Positions 35,780-45,138 are shown, counted from the stretch's first letter. The stretch is 64,000 bases of DNA from Microcystis panniformis FACHB-1757 (GCF_001264245.1 NZ_CP011339.1:3410001-3474000); one strand, 5' to 3'. Program-made: numbers and translations. Notes: generated by a model not told the origin, from the sequence alone.

Positions 35780-37456
35780 ATGCCTGTGACTGTCACTTCG
35801 ATCGCTTTTGACTCTATCGATACTGCCTTAGCGGAAATCAAAGCCGGACGTGCCATTGTCGTAGTTGATGATGAGAATCGCGAAAATGAAGGAGATATAA
35901 TCTGTGCGGCCCAATTTGCCACCCCCGATCTGATTAACTTCATGGCAGTGCAAGCTCGCGGTTTAATCTGTCTGGCAATGACGGGAGAGCGTCTTGATGC
36001 TCTCGAATTACCGTTGATGGTGACAAAAAACACCGATAGCAATCAAACCGCTTTTACTGTTAGCATCGATGCCGCTCCCCATTTAGGGGTTAAAACTGGC
36101 ATTTCAGCAGAAGATCGGGCGAAAACAGTGCAAGTTGCCATTAATCCAGTCACTCGTCCCGACGATCTCACCCGTCCCGGTCATGTCTTCCCGATTCGTG
36201 CTAAGGCCGGTGGAGTCTTAAAACGCGCCGGTCATACGGAGGCAGCCGTGGATCTGGCTCGATTAGCTGGGTTGTATCCGGCGGGAGTTATCTGTGAGAT
36301 CCAAAATCCCGACGGTTCCATGGCCCGTTTACCGCAACTATTTGAATACGCTCGTCAACATAATCTCAAGTTAATTAGCATTGCCGATCTGATCAGTTAT
36401 CGCTTAAAACATGATCGCTTTGTCCATCGGGAAACGGTCTGTAATTTTCCTAGTCAATTCGGCACTTTTCAGCTTTATGCCTACCGAAATTTATTAGATC
36501 AAACCGAACACATCGCTATTGTGAAAGGTGATCCTGCTCTCTTTGGCGATCAACCTGTAATGGTACGAATGCACTCAGAATGTCTGACTGGGGATGCTTT
36601 GGGATCCTTGCGTTGCGATTGTCGGCAACAGTTACAAAGTGCCTTAAAAATGATTGAAAACAACGGTTTAGGGGTGGTGGTTTACCTGCGACAGGAAGGC
36701 CGGGGAATTGGTTTAATTAATAAGCTAAAAGCCTATTCTTTACAGGATATGGGACTAGATACGGTGGAAGCCAACGAAAGGTTAGGATTTCCCGCCGATT
36801 TGCGCGATTATGGCATGGGAGCGCAAATGCTCAACGATTTGGGGGTGAGAAATATTCGTTTAATTACCAATAATCCGCGTAAAATTGCCGGATTAAAAGG
36901 CTACGGTTTGGAAATAGTCGAGCGAGTACCTTTGCTGATCGAGGCTAATGATTATAATTCCAATTATCTGGCCACAAAAGCGGAAAAGTTAGGACATCTA
37001 TTCTTACAAACCTATCTAGTCACCATCGCTCTCAGTTGGGGGGAAAATCCGCCGTCAATTTCGCAAAGATATCATCAATTAGAGAAGTTACGGCAGTTAA
37101 GTCGCGCTAATCAATTATCTCTCCAAGAAGAAACCCGACCGGTAGCCAATGCCCTTTTTGATCGCGCCCCTTTGATCGTACATTTAGGTTTAGATATTCG
37201 TCAGGGTGTCAGCAGTAATTGGTATAAAAATCCTTCCCATCCTTATCTTCTGGTTATTGACAAGATATTAAATGACGTTAAAGATTGGTCGGAAATTGAA
37301 CGCTTAGAATTTTTAATTTCCGACGGAGACGATTCGATGACGGGATTACAAATGAAACTTGATCGTCAAAAAATGTCCGATGAAGATTTCTCACAATTAC
37401 CACAATTAGCTACCCAAATTATCTACAGTTTTACTCGTGATTCAGCAAAAAATTAG
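35780..37456 (+). CDS. ribBA: Bifunctional DHBP synthase / GTP cyclohydrolase II
   Basis: 558 residues. RibB half (about 5-205): IVVVDDENRENEGDIICAA, TRPGHVFPIRAKAGGVLKRAGHTEAAVDL. RibA half (about 210-405): VRMHSECLTGDALGSLRCDC (zinc cysteines), YLRQEGRGIGLINKLKAY, NNPRKIAGL. The remaining 150 residues form the C-terminal extension seen in cyanobacterial RibBA. It makes both the carbohydrate and the pyrimidine precursors of riboflavin. Preceded by its own short leader after the cpc terminator; no FMN riboswitch is visible. Confidence 0.96.
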   Translation: MPVTVTSIAFDSIDTALAEIKAGRAIVVVDDENRENEGDIICAAQFATPDLINFMAVQARGLICLAMTGERLDALELPLMVTKNTDSNQTAFTVSIDAAPHLGVKTGISAEDRAKTVQVAINPVTRPDDLTRPGHVFPIRAKAGGVLKRAGHTEAAVDLARLAGLYPAGVICEIQNPDGSMARLPQLFEYARQHNLKLISIADLISYRLKHDRFVHRETVCNFPSQFGTFQLYAYRNLLDQTEHIAIVKGDPALFGDQPVMVRMHSECLTGDALGSLRCDCRQQLQSALKMIENNGLGVVVYLRQEGRGIGLINKLKAYSLQDMGLDTVEANERLGFPADLRDYGMGAQMLNDLGVRNIRLITNNPRKIAGLKGYGLEIVERVPLLIEANDYNSNYLATKAEKLGHLFLQTYLVTIALSWGENPPSISQRYHQLEKLRQLSRANQLSLQEETRPVANALFDRAPLIVHLGLDIRQGVSSNWYKNPSHPYLLVIDKILNDVKDWSEIERLEFLISDGDDSMTGLQMKLDRQKMSDEDFSQLPQLATQIIYSFTRDSAKN

Positions 37457-37522
37457 TTTTTTATGACCAGAAAAGATCGTAACAGTTATAATTAAACAAA
37501 GCTAGTATAACGGGGAAAAACT

Positions 37523-38266
37523 ATGACAACTCTCGACATTTTACCGGAAGTTACCTGTCCCCCCACCGATTTATGGAGTGATGAACCACCCTTGGAAAGT
37601 GATTTACATCTGCAACAGATCATAATTCTTCTCAGTTGTCTAGAATTATTATGGCAAGAGAAAAACGATTACTATGCTTCTGGTAATCTGACTATCTACT
37701 ATAACGAAGAACAACTGAAAAAACGTGATTTTTGTGGTCCTGATTTTTTTGTGGTTTTAGATACAGAAAAACGTCCCCGCAAAAGTTGGGTAGTTTGGGG
37801 AGAAGGGGGTAAATATCCCAATGTAATCGTGGAGATTCTTTCCAATTCTACGGCCAATATTGACCGCACTAAAAAGAAAATTCTCTATCAAAATACCTTT
37901 CGCACTCCTAATTATTTTTGGTTCGATCCTAATACCTTAGAATTGCAAGGATTTAGACTAATTGCGGGACAATATCAGGCTATTCCTGCTAATGACCAGG
38001 GTTATCTATGGAGTGAACAATTAGAACTATATTTAGGCATATTTGACCGTAAACTGCGTTATTTTACCGCCGATGGTCAATTGGTTCCCACTCCCCAAGA
38101 AGCTGAATTAGAGCAAAGACAAGCAAAGGAACAGATTCTTTTAGAAAGGGAACAGGAACGACAAGCGAAGGAACAGGCTATCCTCGAAAAAGAACAAGCT
38201 ATCTTGGAGAAGGAAAAATTAGCCCAAAAATTACGAGAATTGGGCATTGATCCCGAAACTATCTGA
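37523..38266 (+). CDS. Uma2 family (DUF820) protein with coiled-coil tail (copy A)
   Basis: 247 residues. Uma2 core with GPDFFVVLDTEKRPRKSW and YPNVIVEILSNSTANIDRTKK, the PD-(D/E)XK-like residues, then an E/Q-rich coiled coil built from short repeats (QAKEQILLEREQER, AILEKEQ). About 90 percent identical by eye to the three tandem copies at 56263-58844. Its upstream region shares GTTATAATTA and GGGGAAAAACTATG with theirs. Activity unknown. Confidence 0.9.
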   Translation: MTTLDILPEVTCPPTDLWSDEPPLESDLHLQQIIILLSCLELLWQEKNDYYASGNLTIYYNEEQLKKRDFCGPDFFVVLDTEKRPRKSWVVWGEGGKYPNVIVEILSNSTANIDRTKKKILYQNTFRTPNYFWFDPNTLELQGFRLIAGQYQAIPANDQGYLWSEQLELYLGIFDRKLRYFTADGQLVPTPQEAELEQRQAKEQILLEREQERQAKEQAILEKEQAILEKEKLAQKLRELGIDPETI

Positions 38267-38286
38267 TTGATCAATATCTCTAAGTA

Positions 38287-38499
38287 GGGTTTGCTGAAAA
38301 AGTAGGGGCGAAGCATTCGGATAGAAAATCTACGGTTTCACCGATAGGTTATTGCCCGAATGCTTCGCCCTTACAGAACGCGGGCCGATGAAGACCCAAG
38401 GTTTTGAAGCACGATTCTCTCAAAATCTTGCACCTGTTTTGCGAAACAAGACCCTAAAACCCTTACCTCGTCTATATTTCACATTTATTCAGCAAACCC
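38287..38499. mobile_element. 213-bp MITE with GGGTTTGCTGAA ends
   Basis: Ends GGGTTTGCTGAA / TTCAGCAAACCC, flanked by TA on both sides (38285-38286, 38500-38501), as for IS630-type elements. A second palindrome, GGGGCGAAGCATTCGG / CCGAATGCTTCGCCC, lies inside (about 38304-38370) and looks like another repeat inserted into the first. Single-ended relatives occur at 715, 1365 and 43009. Confidence 0.75.
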
Positions 38500-38501
38500 T
38501 A

Positions 38502-38580
38502 GTTAGGTGTTAAAAATTGTCAGGTTCCCCCCTTATTAAGGGGAGATCAAAGACAAAATTTATCTTCTATTTAATAGGTA
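38502..38580. mobile_element. Partial MITE related to 15170-15312
   Basis: Shares aggtgttaaaaattgtcag, the ccccccttattaagggg block and caaaatttatcttctattt with the reverse complement of 15170-15312. It directly abuts the 213-bp MITE. Right end incomplete. Confidence 0.55.
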
Positions 38581-38612
38581 ATTCCTATCCTAGAAATGGT
38601 GGTAATTTAACC

Positions 38613-39671
38613 TTATTTTTCCTGTCTTTCTAAGGCTAATTGTACTAACTTATCGACCAATTTATCAAACTCTAAACTGGTGGCTTTCCAGAGTTGGGGA
38701 TACATACTAAAATTAGTAAACCCCGGCAGAGTATTAATTTCATTGATCAACACTTCCCCAGTCTTTTCCACATAGAAAAAATCCACCCGCGACAATCCCG
38801 CAGCATCCACAGCTTTAAATGCTTCTACAGCCATTTCTCGCACTTGATTAGCAATTTTATCAGGAATATTAGCGGGAATCACCATGCTCGATCGCCCGTC
38901 AGTATATTTAGTTTCATAGTCATAAAAATCACTATCAAAAGTAATTTCTCCCACCAAAGAAGCTTGGGGATTATCATTACCTAAAACCGCACATTCGATC
39001 TCCCTTGCGGTTACTCCTGCTTCAACAATAATCCGTCGATCATAACTAGCGGCACTATCTAAAGCAGCCTCTAATTCTTGCAGGTTGCGTGCTTTACTAA
39101 TACCCACCGAAGAACCTAAATTAGCCGGTTTAATAAAACAAGGATAACCTATTTCCTCGGCGATTTGATCGCACAATTGCGGAAAAACACAGGCATTTGA
39201 CCACACTTGCGAGCGGGTTATGGCCTTATACTTAACTTGGGGTAATCCAGCGGCTGCAAAAGCAGTTTTCATGGCAATTTTATCCATTCCCAAGCATGAA
39301 CCCAGGACCCCACTACCCACAAAAGCAACCCGCATGAGAGTGAGTAATCCTTGTAAAGTGCCATCTTCCCCATTCGGTCCGTGGAGAATTGGAAACCAAA
39401 CCTCAATTTCGCTCACTTCTGTGGGAAATTGCCAGATATTGACTTTTATCTCCCTCTCAATAGCTAGGGGTTGCCCAGAGGTTAAAATTTGTCTAGCAGT
39501 TGCTGCCGAATGCCAACAGCCATTTTTATCGATATAGAAGGGGATAACGGCGTATTTGTCAAGATTTTCGGGGTAATTAAAAGCTTGCAGGATCGATCGA
39601 GCCGAATTGATAGATACCTCATGTTCTCCCGATCGACCACCAAACAACAATCCTACCTTGATCTTATCCAT
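38613..39671 (-). CDS. ddl: D-alanine--D-alanine ligase
   Basis: 352 residues, ATG 39671. ATP-grasp enzyme: VGLLFGGRSGEHEVSINSA, FPILHGPNGEDGTLQGLL, YPCFIKPANLGSSVGISKA, GVTAREIECAVLGN, and the metal site RVDFFYVEKTGEVLINEINTLPGFT. Makes the D-Ala-D-Ala dipeptide for peptidoglycan. Complete; transcribed alone. Confidence 0.97.
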   Translation of the reverse strand: MDKIKVGLLFGGRSGEHEVSINSARSILQAFNYPENLDKYAVIPFYIDKNGCWHSAATARQILTSGQPLAIEREIKVNIWQFPTEVSEIEVWFPILHGPNGEDGTLQGLLTLMRVAFVGSGVLGSCLGMDKIAMKTAFAAAGLPQVKYKAITRSQVWSNACVFPQLCDQIAEEIGYPCFIKPANLGSSVGISKARNLQELEAALDSAASYDRRIIVEAGVTAREIECAVLGNDNPQASLVGEITFDSDFYDYETKYTDGRSSMVIPANIPDKIANQVREMAVEAFKAVDAAGLSRVDFFYVEKTGEVLINEINTLPGFTNFSMYPQLWKATSLEFDKLVDKLVQLALERQEK

Positions 39672-39816
39672 ATTATCCTCTCTAGACCCAGCTAGATCCT
39701 AAATTAGAGTTCAACTATCATATATACTATGGGCGGAGTTGACAATAGTTGCAATTGATTTAGAGGCGGCTGTTCCTCGTCAGATCCGGGTTTTGGCAAA
39801 ACCTCAAGATAAATTA

Positions 39817-39903
39817 AGCTAAACGGCGCTTAACCTGCATGATCCAACAGCTATAACCCTTTTGGAGTCTATATCGGTGATCCGAAGTAAAAGCCGTTTA
39901 GCT
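39817..39903. mobile_element. 87-bp MITE related to the IS630 at 31596
   Basis: Ends AGCTAAACGGCGCTTAA and, reversed, AGCTAAACGGCTTTTA, flanked by TA (39815-39816, 39904-39905). The left end resembles the left end of the 31596 element (AGCTAAAACGCACTTAA). No coding capacity. Confidence 0.7.
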
Positions 39904-39911
39904 TAATTATC

Positions 39912-40010
39912 GATCGGGCAAATACTGTCGGGCGGACAGAAATTCAAGCCCTCGGACAGACTACCCACTGTCTATTAAGTGAAAGCTTAGTAGATAAGGT
40001 AACTGGATGA
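39912..40010 (+). pseudogene. TnpB (IS200/IS605 type) C-terminal remnant
   Basis: The frame ending at TGA 40008-40010 reads DRANTVGRTEIQALGQTTHC then LLSESLVDKVTG, the tail seen after the zinc/RuvC region of cyanobacterial TnpB proteins. Downstream agggaatcccgaagcgcttagtgcg resembles the right end of such elements, where the guide RNA scaffold is encoded. Everything upstream is lost; the 87-bp MITE lies at the break. Confidence 0.55.
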
Positions 40011-40256
40011 ACAGGGAATCCCGAAGCGCTTAGTGCGATGGGAGCGTCAACTAATCAAGAAAAGATGGCTCTCTGAGTCCTTGGGTGAAAAATGTTCACC
40101 ACGTCACATTATGGACGGAAGCTTTCATTGGTGTCAACTTAAGCAAGAAGCTTAATTATTAAGAGTAGCTGATCATTCAAGAAAGAGGAAGTAAAAAATC
40201 GTAAAATAAGGCGGATAAATCTAAAAATAATTTTCATTCCTACCCCTACTATTTCT

Positions 40257-41261
40257 TTAGGTTTCAGAGGGAAAGTAACCAAACAGTTTTTTATAATCAG
40301 AGGCTAGATATCCTCGGTGAAAAAAACCTAATTCTTCAGCAATTTCATAAATTAATTTTGTCTGATTATTTTGGTTAAGAGATTGATGTAAAGCATTAAG
40401 ACGAAGCAATTTAAAATAATTGTAAGGAGACATTTGATAGAAGTCTTTAAATATATATTCTAAGGTGCGTTGACTTACTTCCAAGTCTTGACAAATCGCT
40501 GGGATAGTAAGATCAGAACGCAGATTTTTTCTCATCATTTCTTCTGCTTTTTTGAGGATATAGGTGCGTCTGATAGTGTTTTTAGGGGTTTTAATATCTT
40601 TGGTTACTACTAAAGTCAAAAGAAAATCTTTGACAATTTCTTCTTTTAATTTTTGCCTGACAAAATTCAATCTTAATGCTTTTTTTGGCCCAGATATTTG
40701 TTGCCAATCTAAATTAAATAGCATTTGATAAAGTTGATGACAAGATTGTTGTAGATAACGAATTTTTTCCGATGGGCAAATCACAATAGAAGAAGCGGAA
40801 GAATTTAAAAACTTTTTCGCTTCTGGTAGCTCTAAAGTTTGGCACAATTGTTGCAGATAATTATCATGAACGTAAAGCTGAAAACGATTGGAAAAAGGAT
40901 GTTGAAAAACGGAAATTTCTGATTTAGGGGGGATAATCCCAAGATAGTTATTTTCTAATGGATACAAATTTTGGAAGAAGACAGAATTCACCTGAACAGG
41001 AATCGCAAAAACCCATATTTTAGAATGGACTACTCCCGCAACATTCGTTAAACAATTACGTTGCGATAATTCTAACATCACTTCATCGATGATGATCCTT
41101 GAAAGATACCCTTCAAAATGATCACCACTGAGTTGTAAAGCATCTACGTTGAGAAATTCTCGATTCTGAAAATAGCGAGAAAAGTCACAAACATATTCAC
41201 TTTTAAAGGTTAATTCCTGAGAATTAATTAAAATATTGGTTTTATTGTCAAAAATAAACAT
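40257..41261 (-). CDS. AraC family transcriptional regulator
   Basis: 334 residues, ATG 41261. The C-terminal pair of helix-turn-helix motifs is clear (about 240-330: LTIPAICQDLEVSQRTLEYIFKDFYQMSPYNYFKLLRLN; IYEIAEELGFFHRGYLASDYKKLFGYFPS). The N-terminal 230 residues are a sensor domain without recognised ligand (FEGYLSRIIIDEVMLELSQRN). Divergent from the gene at 41464 with about 200 bp between, so that gene is its likely target. Confidence 0.9.
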   Translation of the reverse strand: MFIFDNKTNILINSQELTFKSEYVCDFSRYFQNREFLNVDALQLSGDHFEGYLSRIIIDEVMLELSQRNCLTNVAGVVHSKIWVFAIPVQVNSVFFQNLYPLENNYLGIIPPKSEISVFQHPFSNRFQLYVHDNYLQQLCQTLELPEAKKFLNSSASSIVICPSEKIRYLQQSCHQLYQMLFNLDWQQISGPKKALRLNFVRQKLKEEIVKDFLLTLVVTKDIKTPKNTIRRTYILKKAEEMMRKNLRSDLTIPAICQDLEVSQRTLEYIFKDFYQMSPYNYFKLLRLNALHQSLNQNNQTKLIYEIAEELGFFHRGYLASDYKKLFGYFPSET

Positions 41262-41463
41262 CTGTATATAACTCCTTAGTTATTGAGTGAAATTAAACTT
41301 TTTTTGCCCATCAATTTAAAAACTTGCGTTTTTCGGATCATCTTAGCATAGAGGACTGAGTAGTATTGAGTTACAGCAGAGTTGATTTGTTAATTTTGTC
41401 CATCAGTGTAATCTAGGTTAAATCTATCACTTTTTTCCGTTATCAATTACTAAGGAGATTGCG

Positions 41464-42321
41464 ATGGCTAAACAATATATTCCACTTGAAGATTGGTCTG
41501 GATCTGTGGTATTCGGTGGAGAAATTCCTCAATTACGTCCCCCGGCATTTTCTGACGACTCAAAATATACCACATTTAGCTCTACCTATTATCTAGAGGG
41601 ATTGGAAATTTCCGATAGCTATATCTATGATCCAAGAGGATCAGAAATTTCCGAAGCTGTTGCTGGGGAAATCGCTACGTTCGCCGTTCCCCCGACAAAT
41701 TATCCAAGGGAATTGGAAATTTTCGATAGCTATACCTATGATCTAGAGGGATCAGAAATTTCTGAAGCTGTTGCTGGGGAAATCGCTACGTTCGCCGTTC
41801 CCCCGACAAATTATCCAAGGGGATTGGAAATTTTCGAAGCTGTTGCCCCTAATATTAGCACTCGTTTCTATGCCATCGAAGCAACTATTGATTTCTCCAA
41901 AGCTAAAGGGGACTTACAAGGTGTTCTGATGGCGCAGGGTGGATATTTTGGTGGACATAGTTTCTACATCTATCAGGGAAAACTATGTTATGTCTATAAC
42001 TGGTTAGGACAACAACAGAGGATCACCTGTGATCTTCCTCGTCTTAGTAGCGAGGTGACACTCAAAGTTGAATTTGCCAAACCAAAGATAATCGCCCCTT
42101 CCGATGAAAAGTTGGGTGACAGCACAATAGATAATATGAAACTGTATATTAATAACATCGAACAAAATGTCGATATTATAAGAACTTTATCAAATCATAC
42201 TCCTAACTTCCTAACTCAATATAAACACGAGATTCCTTACGAGTTTCAAGGTGCGAAGCTGCAAAGAATTATCGTTACCATTACCGATGATATTATACTA
42301 AATCCCTTGAGTAAAGGCTAG
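41464..42321 (+). CDS. Orphan sulfatase-C-terminal-like protein with internal 37-residue duplication
   Basis: 285 residues, ATG with AAGGAGATTGCG upstream. Residues 59-95 and 96-132 begin a 37-residue (111-bp) tandem repeat, sharing GSEISEAVAGEIATFAVPPT then NYPR; the second unit is partial at its end. Residues about 135-275 (AIEATIDFSKAKGDLQGVLM; AQGGYFGGHSFYIYQGKLCYVYNWLGQQ; PYEFQGAKLQRIIVTI) resemble the C-terminal beta-sandwich of bacterial arylsulfatases. The catalytic sulfatase domain with its CxPSR formylglycine motif is absent, so it is not an active sulfatase. No signal peptide. Controlled perhaps by the divergent AraC gene. Confidence 0.6.
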   Translation: MAKQYIPLEDWSGSVVFGGEIPQLRPPAFSDDSKYTTFSSTYYLEGLEISDSYIYDPRGSEISEAVAGEIATFAVPPTNYPRELEIFDSYTYDLEGSEISEAVAGEIATFAVPPTNYPRGLEIFEAVAPNISTRFYAIEATIDFSKAKGDLQGVLMAQGGYFGGHSFYIYQGKLCYVYNWLGQQQRITCDLPRLSSEVTLKVEFAKPKIIAPSDEKLGDSTIDNMKLYINNIEQNVDIIRTLSNHTPNFLTQYKHEIPYEFQGAKLQRIIVTITDDIILNPLSKG

Positions 42322-42341
42322 TTATGAGGAGAGGCAAAAGG

Positions 42342-42400
42342 CAACCCCCCCGACGTCGGGGGGTTGATTCATAGTAGGGTTGATTCATGAATCAACCCTA
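42342..42400. terminator. Two adjacent palindromes after the sulfatase-like gene
   Basis: First, CAACCCCCC-GACGTC-GGGGGGTTG (42342-42366). Second, a perfect 26-bp palindrome at 42375-42400 built on TAGGGTTGATTCA/TGAATCAACCCTA. Both can form strong hairpins on either strand. They may end the 41464 transcript, but they also look like dispersed repeats. Confidence 0.55.
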
Positions 42401-42432
42401 CCTTGATCCCCCCTTAATCCTAGGGCGTTGAC

Positions 42433-42459
42433 AATCCCCGCACTAAAGCGACGGGGATT
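42433..42459. repeat. IS605-end-like hairpin
   Basis: AATCCCCG-cactaaagcga-CGGGGATT, preceded by ctagggcgttgac and followed by cttggttca. This is the imperfect hairpin found at the right end of IS200/IS605-type elements in cyanobacteria. No transposase remains. Confidence 0.5.
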
Positions 42460-42496
42460 CTTGGTTCAAAGAGATTACTTGCGTAAAATCGGTCAA

Positions 42497-42682
42497 CTAG
42501 AAATGACGGGAAACGATTTTTTCGATGGTTGCTTGGGTATCCTGCAGCAGTTTCTCGCGACTATCGCTAGTATTAGTCAGACTAGGCACGAGATTACGAG
42601 CTTGTAAAGCCATGTGAAGCTGTAGTTGAGCTACATACTCGCGGATATCTTCACGGGTTTCCGATTGGTTAGGATGAAACAT
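42497..42682 (-). CDS. Small conserved cyanobacterial protein, unknown function
   Basis: 61 residues, ATG 42682. Helical and polar: ETREDIREYVAQLQLHMALQ and LLQDTQATIEKIVSRHF. I believe it is a conserved hypothetical of cyanobacteria but cannot name a family. Coding status rests on the even amino-acid composition and the match with that recollection. Confidence 0.5.
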   Translation of the reverse strand: MFHPNQSETREDIREYVAQLQLHMALQARNLVPSLTNTSDSREKLLQDTQATIEKIVSRHF

Positions 42683-43215
42683 AGAGAAACTGGAAAGGTC
42701 TGTCTAGCTGATGGTGTCTTGTCGATAACTCCTATACAAGTTATCACGAGAGCTTAGGTTCCAGTCAAGGGTCGGCCGCAACTCTACACATTTCTCAACA
42801 CAACTTATCTCTCTTTCATCAATCTAAGAGAGTTAAAATGAGAAGAAAAGCCTGAAACCGAGACAGAGACTATGGTTAAGCCTAGACCCGCCCAACGGTC
42901 AAATCTGTAGATATTTACTGTGAATTGTCCAAAAACTTATTTGGAAAAGCGAGATGCGCCTTTTAAGCATCTCCACATCAGCTTAATAAGCGAGCTTAAT
43001 AGAAGTAGTTAGGGTTTGCGGCAAAAAGTTTTTCGTGGGGACAGGGGGGTTGGGGGGGTTTTGCCTTTTGCCTGTTGCCTGTCTTCATAAGTAGCCTATG
43101 CTCAACGAATTTAGTATTACTTGTGCAACAATGGTAATTCACCTCAGACAGTGATGCAATTCAGACTTGAATTGGCCTCAGCACCCCTCGAACCTAGGAA
43201 ATTAATTTGGCATGA
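42683..43215. other. Gene-free region with repeat fragments
   Basis: Contains a hairpin GAGATGC...GCATCTC (about 42950-42971), a single MITE end tagggtttgcggcaaaaag (43010-43028), the dispersed palindrome CAATTCAGACTTGAATTG (43158-43175), and a degraded fragment of the 54254 IS630 end (aattaatttggcatgattact, about 43201-43220). Nothing coding recognised. Confidence 0.6.
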
Positions 43216-45138
43216 TTACTTAATTTCTACGGGTTCTAAATTATCAGCAGGAGTAAAACCAAAGAGACGGGAATAGAAATAAAATTCTGCATCTAATGCT
43301 CGTTTTATCGATTCAGCTTGACGAAATCCGTGTTGTTCTCCCGCAAAGGGAAGGTAAGCAACGGGTAAACCTTTCGCTTTTAAAGCTTCTACCATCATTT
43401 CCGCTTGATTGGGTGGAACCACTCGGTCTTCTAAACCTTGGAAAAAGATCACCGGACAGGATAACTGAGCGGTAAAATGAATAGGCGAACGCTGATAGTA
43501 AATTTCCTTTTCTTGAGGATAAAGTCCCACCAATTTATCTAAATATCTCGACTCGAATTTATGGGTATCGGTGGCTAAAACCTCTAAATCACTAACTCCG
43601 TAATAACTAGCTCCTGCTTTAAAAGTATCATGAAAAGTTAAGGCCGCTAAAGTTGTATAACCACCGGCGCTGCCTCCGGAAATTGCCAATCTTTCCCCAT
43701 CGACTAATCCCTGATTAACCAAATATTTTGCCCCGTTGATGCAGTCTTCCACATCGACAATTCCCCAATTTCCCAGCAAACGCTGACGATATTGACGACC
43801 ATAACCCGTACTACCGCCATAATTGACATCTAGATAGCCAAAACCGCGACTGGTCCAGTATTGCACCCGCAGACTTAAACTAGAGGTCGCCGCAGCCGTC
43901 GGTCCACCGTGACTTTTGACTAAAAGGGGCGGTAATTCGCCATTGGGGGCGGTATAATCGGGGTTTTTGGGGGGATAATACCAAGCATAGGCCGTTAGTC
44001 CCTTACTGGTGGGAAAAGCGAGCATTTCCGGAATCGAGAAATAATCGCTAGAAATAGTTAAATTACTGGAAGATTTGAGAATTTCTCTCGTTCCTGTGGC
44101 TAAATCCATTGAGACAACCGCCGTTACTTCCCTGAAAGAACCGCCAATAAAAACTATTTTGTTATCGCTAACTTGTAGGGAAGAAATGTTAGTATCAGCA
44201 GTGATAATTTCTTGGAATTCTCGATTAACAGTATCGATACTTCCTAAATACCAACGACCATCTTTTGTATAGCTACAAATAATCTGGGATTTCCCAGCAA
44301 AGCCGTAGTTAGATAAACCAAAAACCCAATGAGGGTAGGCAAATTCAGCCTCGATCAGTTCGATAACTGGTTCGATTTGTTCATCGTGTTTAAAGCAATA
44401 AAAGTTCCAGAAATTATTGCGATCACTGGTAAAATATAACTGTTCATCGGCGGACCAGCGCGGTTCACACACCGACTCATTTTCACCACCAGCAATGACC
44501 CGAATATTACTCAAATAAAGATGATTAATATCGGCCACCCAGAGAAAAGAACTATCCCAAGGCATATTAGGATGATTCCAACTAATCCAAGCTAATCGAG
44601 AACCGTCGGCACTTAAGCGAGGAGAGGTATAAAAATCATCGCCTGATACTAAAGTTTCTATGTTTCCTGTATCCACATCGATGCTGACAATACTATTAAC
44701 TGGTTCTCGATCTTTTTGGCTATGATCTTCACAAACACAGATTAAACGATTGCGAAATTCATCGAGAATTAAATCCGCATAACGACAGGAATTTTCTGGG
44801 GTCAGAGGTTGGGGTAAACTATCAGCAGTTTGGCGATAAATTCTTTGGTCAGCAAAATTACAAAAATAGATAATTCCGGCAACAATTAGATAGGAACCTC
44901 CCCCGTATTCATGGACACGAGTTCGCACATTAAAAGGTGCTGGGGTGATTTCTGTGGTTGTGCCGTCGGGGTTTAATTTAACTAAAACATTTCGCCCCTT
45001 TTCCTGTGGTCTGCCTTCTAACCAATAAATATCTTCTCCGTCTAGAGTTACACCGCCAAGACTAATCGATGCTGCCACAATTAGATCGGAGGTAATCGGC
45101 GATTTCCAGGAACCGTAAGCTGATATTTGATGAGACAT
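43216..45138 (-). CDS. S9 family serine peptidase (dipeptidyl aminopeptidase / acylaminoacyl type)
   Basis: 640 residues. N-terminal beta-propeller (about 25-380: repeated SADGSRLAWISWNHPNMPWD, SADEQLYFTSDRN). C-terminal alpha/beta hydrolase: Ser in SGGSAGGYTTLAALTF, Asp in FFQGLEDRVVPPNQAEMM, His in FAGEQHGFRQAE. Also GYLDVNYGGSTGYGRQYRQR. Cleaves short peptides or acylated peptides; cytoplasmic, no signal. Complete. Confidence 0.93.
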   Translation of the reverse strand: MSHQISAYGSWKSPITSDLIVAASISLGGVTLDGEDIYWLEGRPQEKGRNVLVKLNPDGTTTEITPAPFNVRTRVHEYGGGSYLIVAGIIYFCNFADQRIYRQTADSLPQPLTPENSCRYADLILDEFRNRLICVCEDHSQKDREPVNSIVSIDVDTGNIETLVSGDDFYTSPRLSADGSRLAWISWNHPNMPWDSSFLWVADINHLYLSNIRVIAGGENESVCEPRWSADEQLYFTSDRNNFWNFYCFKHDEQIEPVIELIEAEFAYPHWVFGLSNYGFAGKSQIICSYTKDGRWYLGSIDTVNREFQEIITADTNISSLQVSDNKIVFIGGSFREVTAVVSMDLATGTREILKSSSNLTISSDYFSIPEMLAFPTSKGLTAYAWYYPPKNPDYTAPNGELPPLLVKSHGGPTAAATSSLSLRVQYWTSRGFGYLDVNYGGSTGYGRQYRQRLLGNWGIVDVEDCINGAKYLVNQGLVDGERLAISGGSAGGYTTLAALTFHDTFKAGASYYGVSDLEVLATDTHKFESRYLDKLVGLYPQEKEIYYQRSPIHFTAQLSCPVIFFQGLEDRVVPPNQAEMMVEALKAKGLPVAYLPFAGEQHGFRQAESIKRALDAEFYFYSRLFGFTPADNLEPVEIK

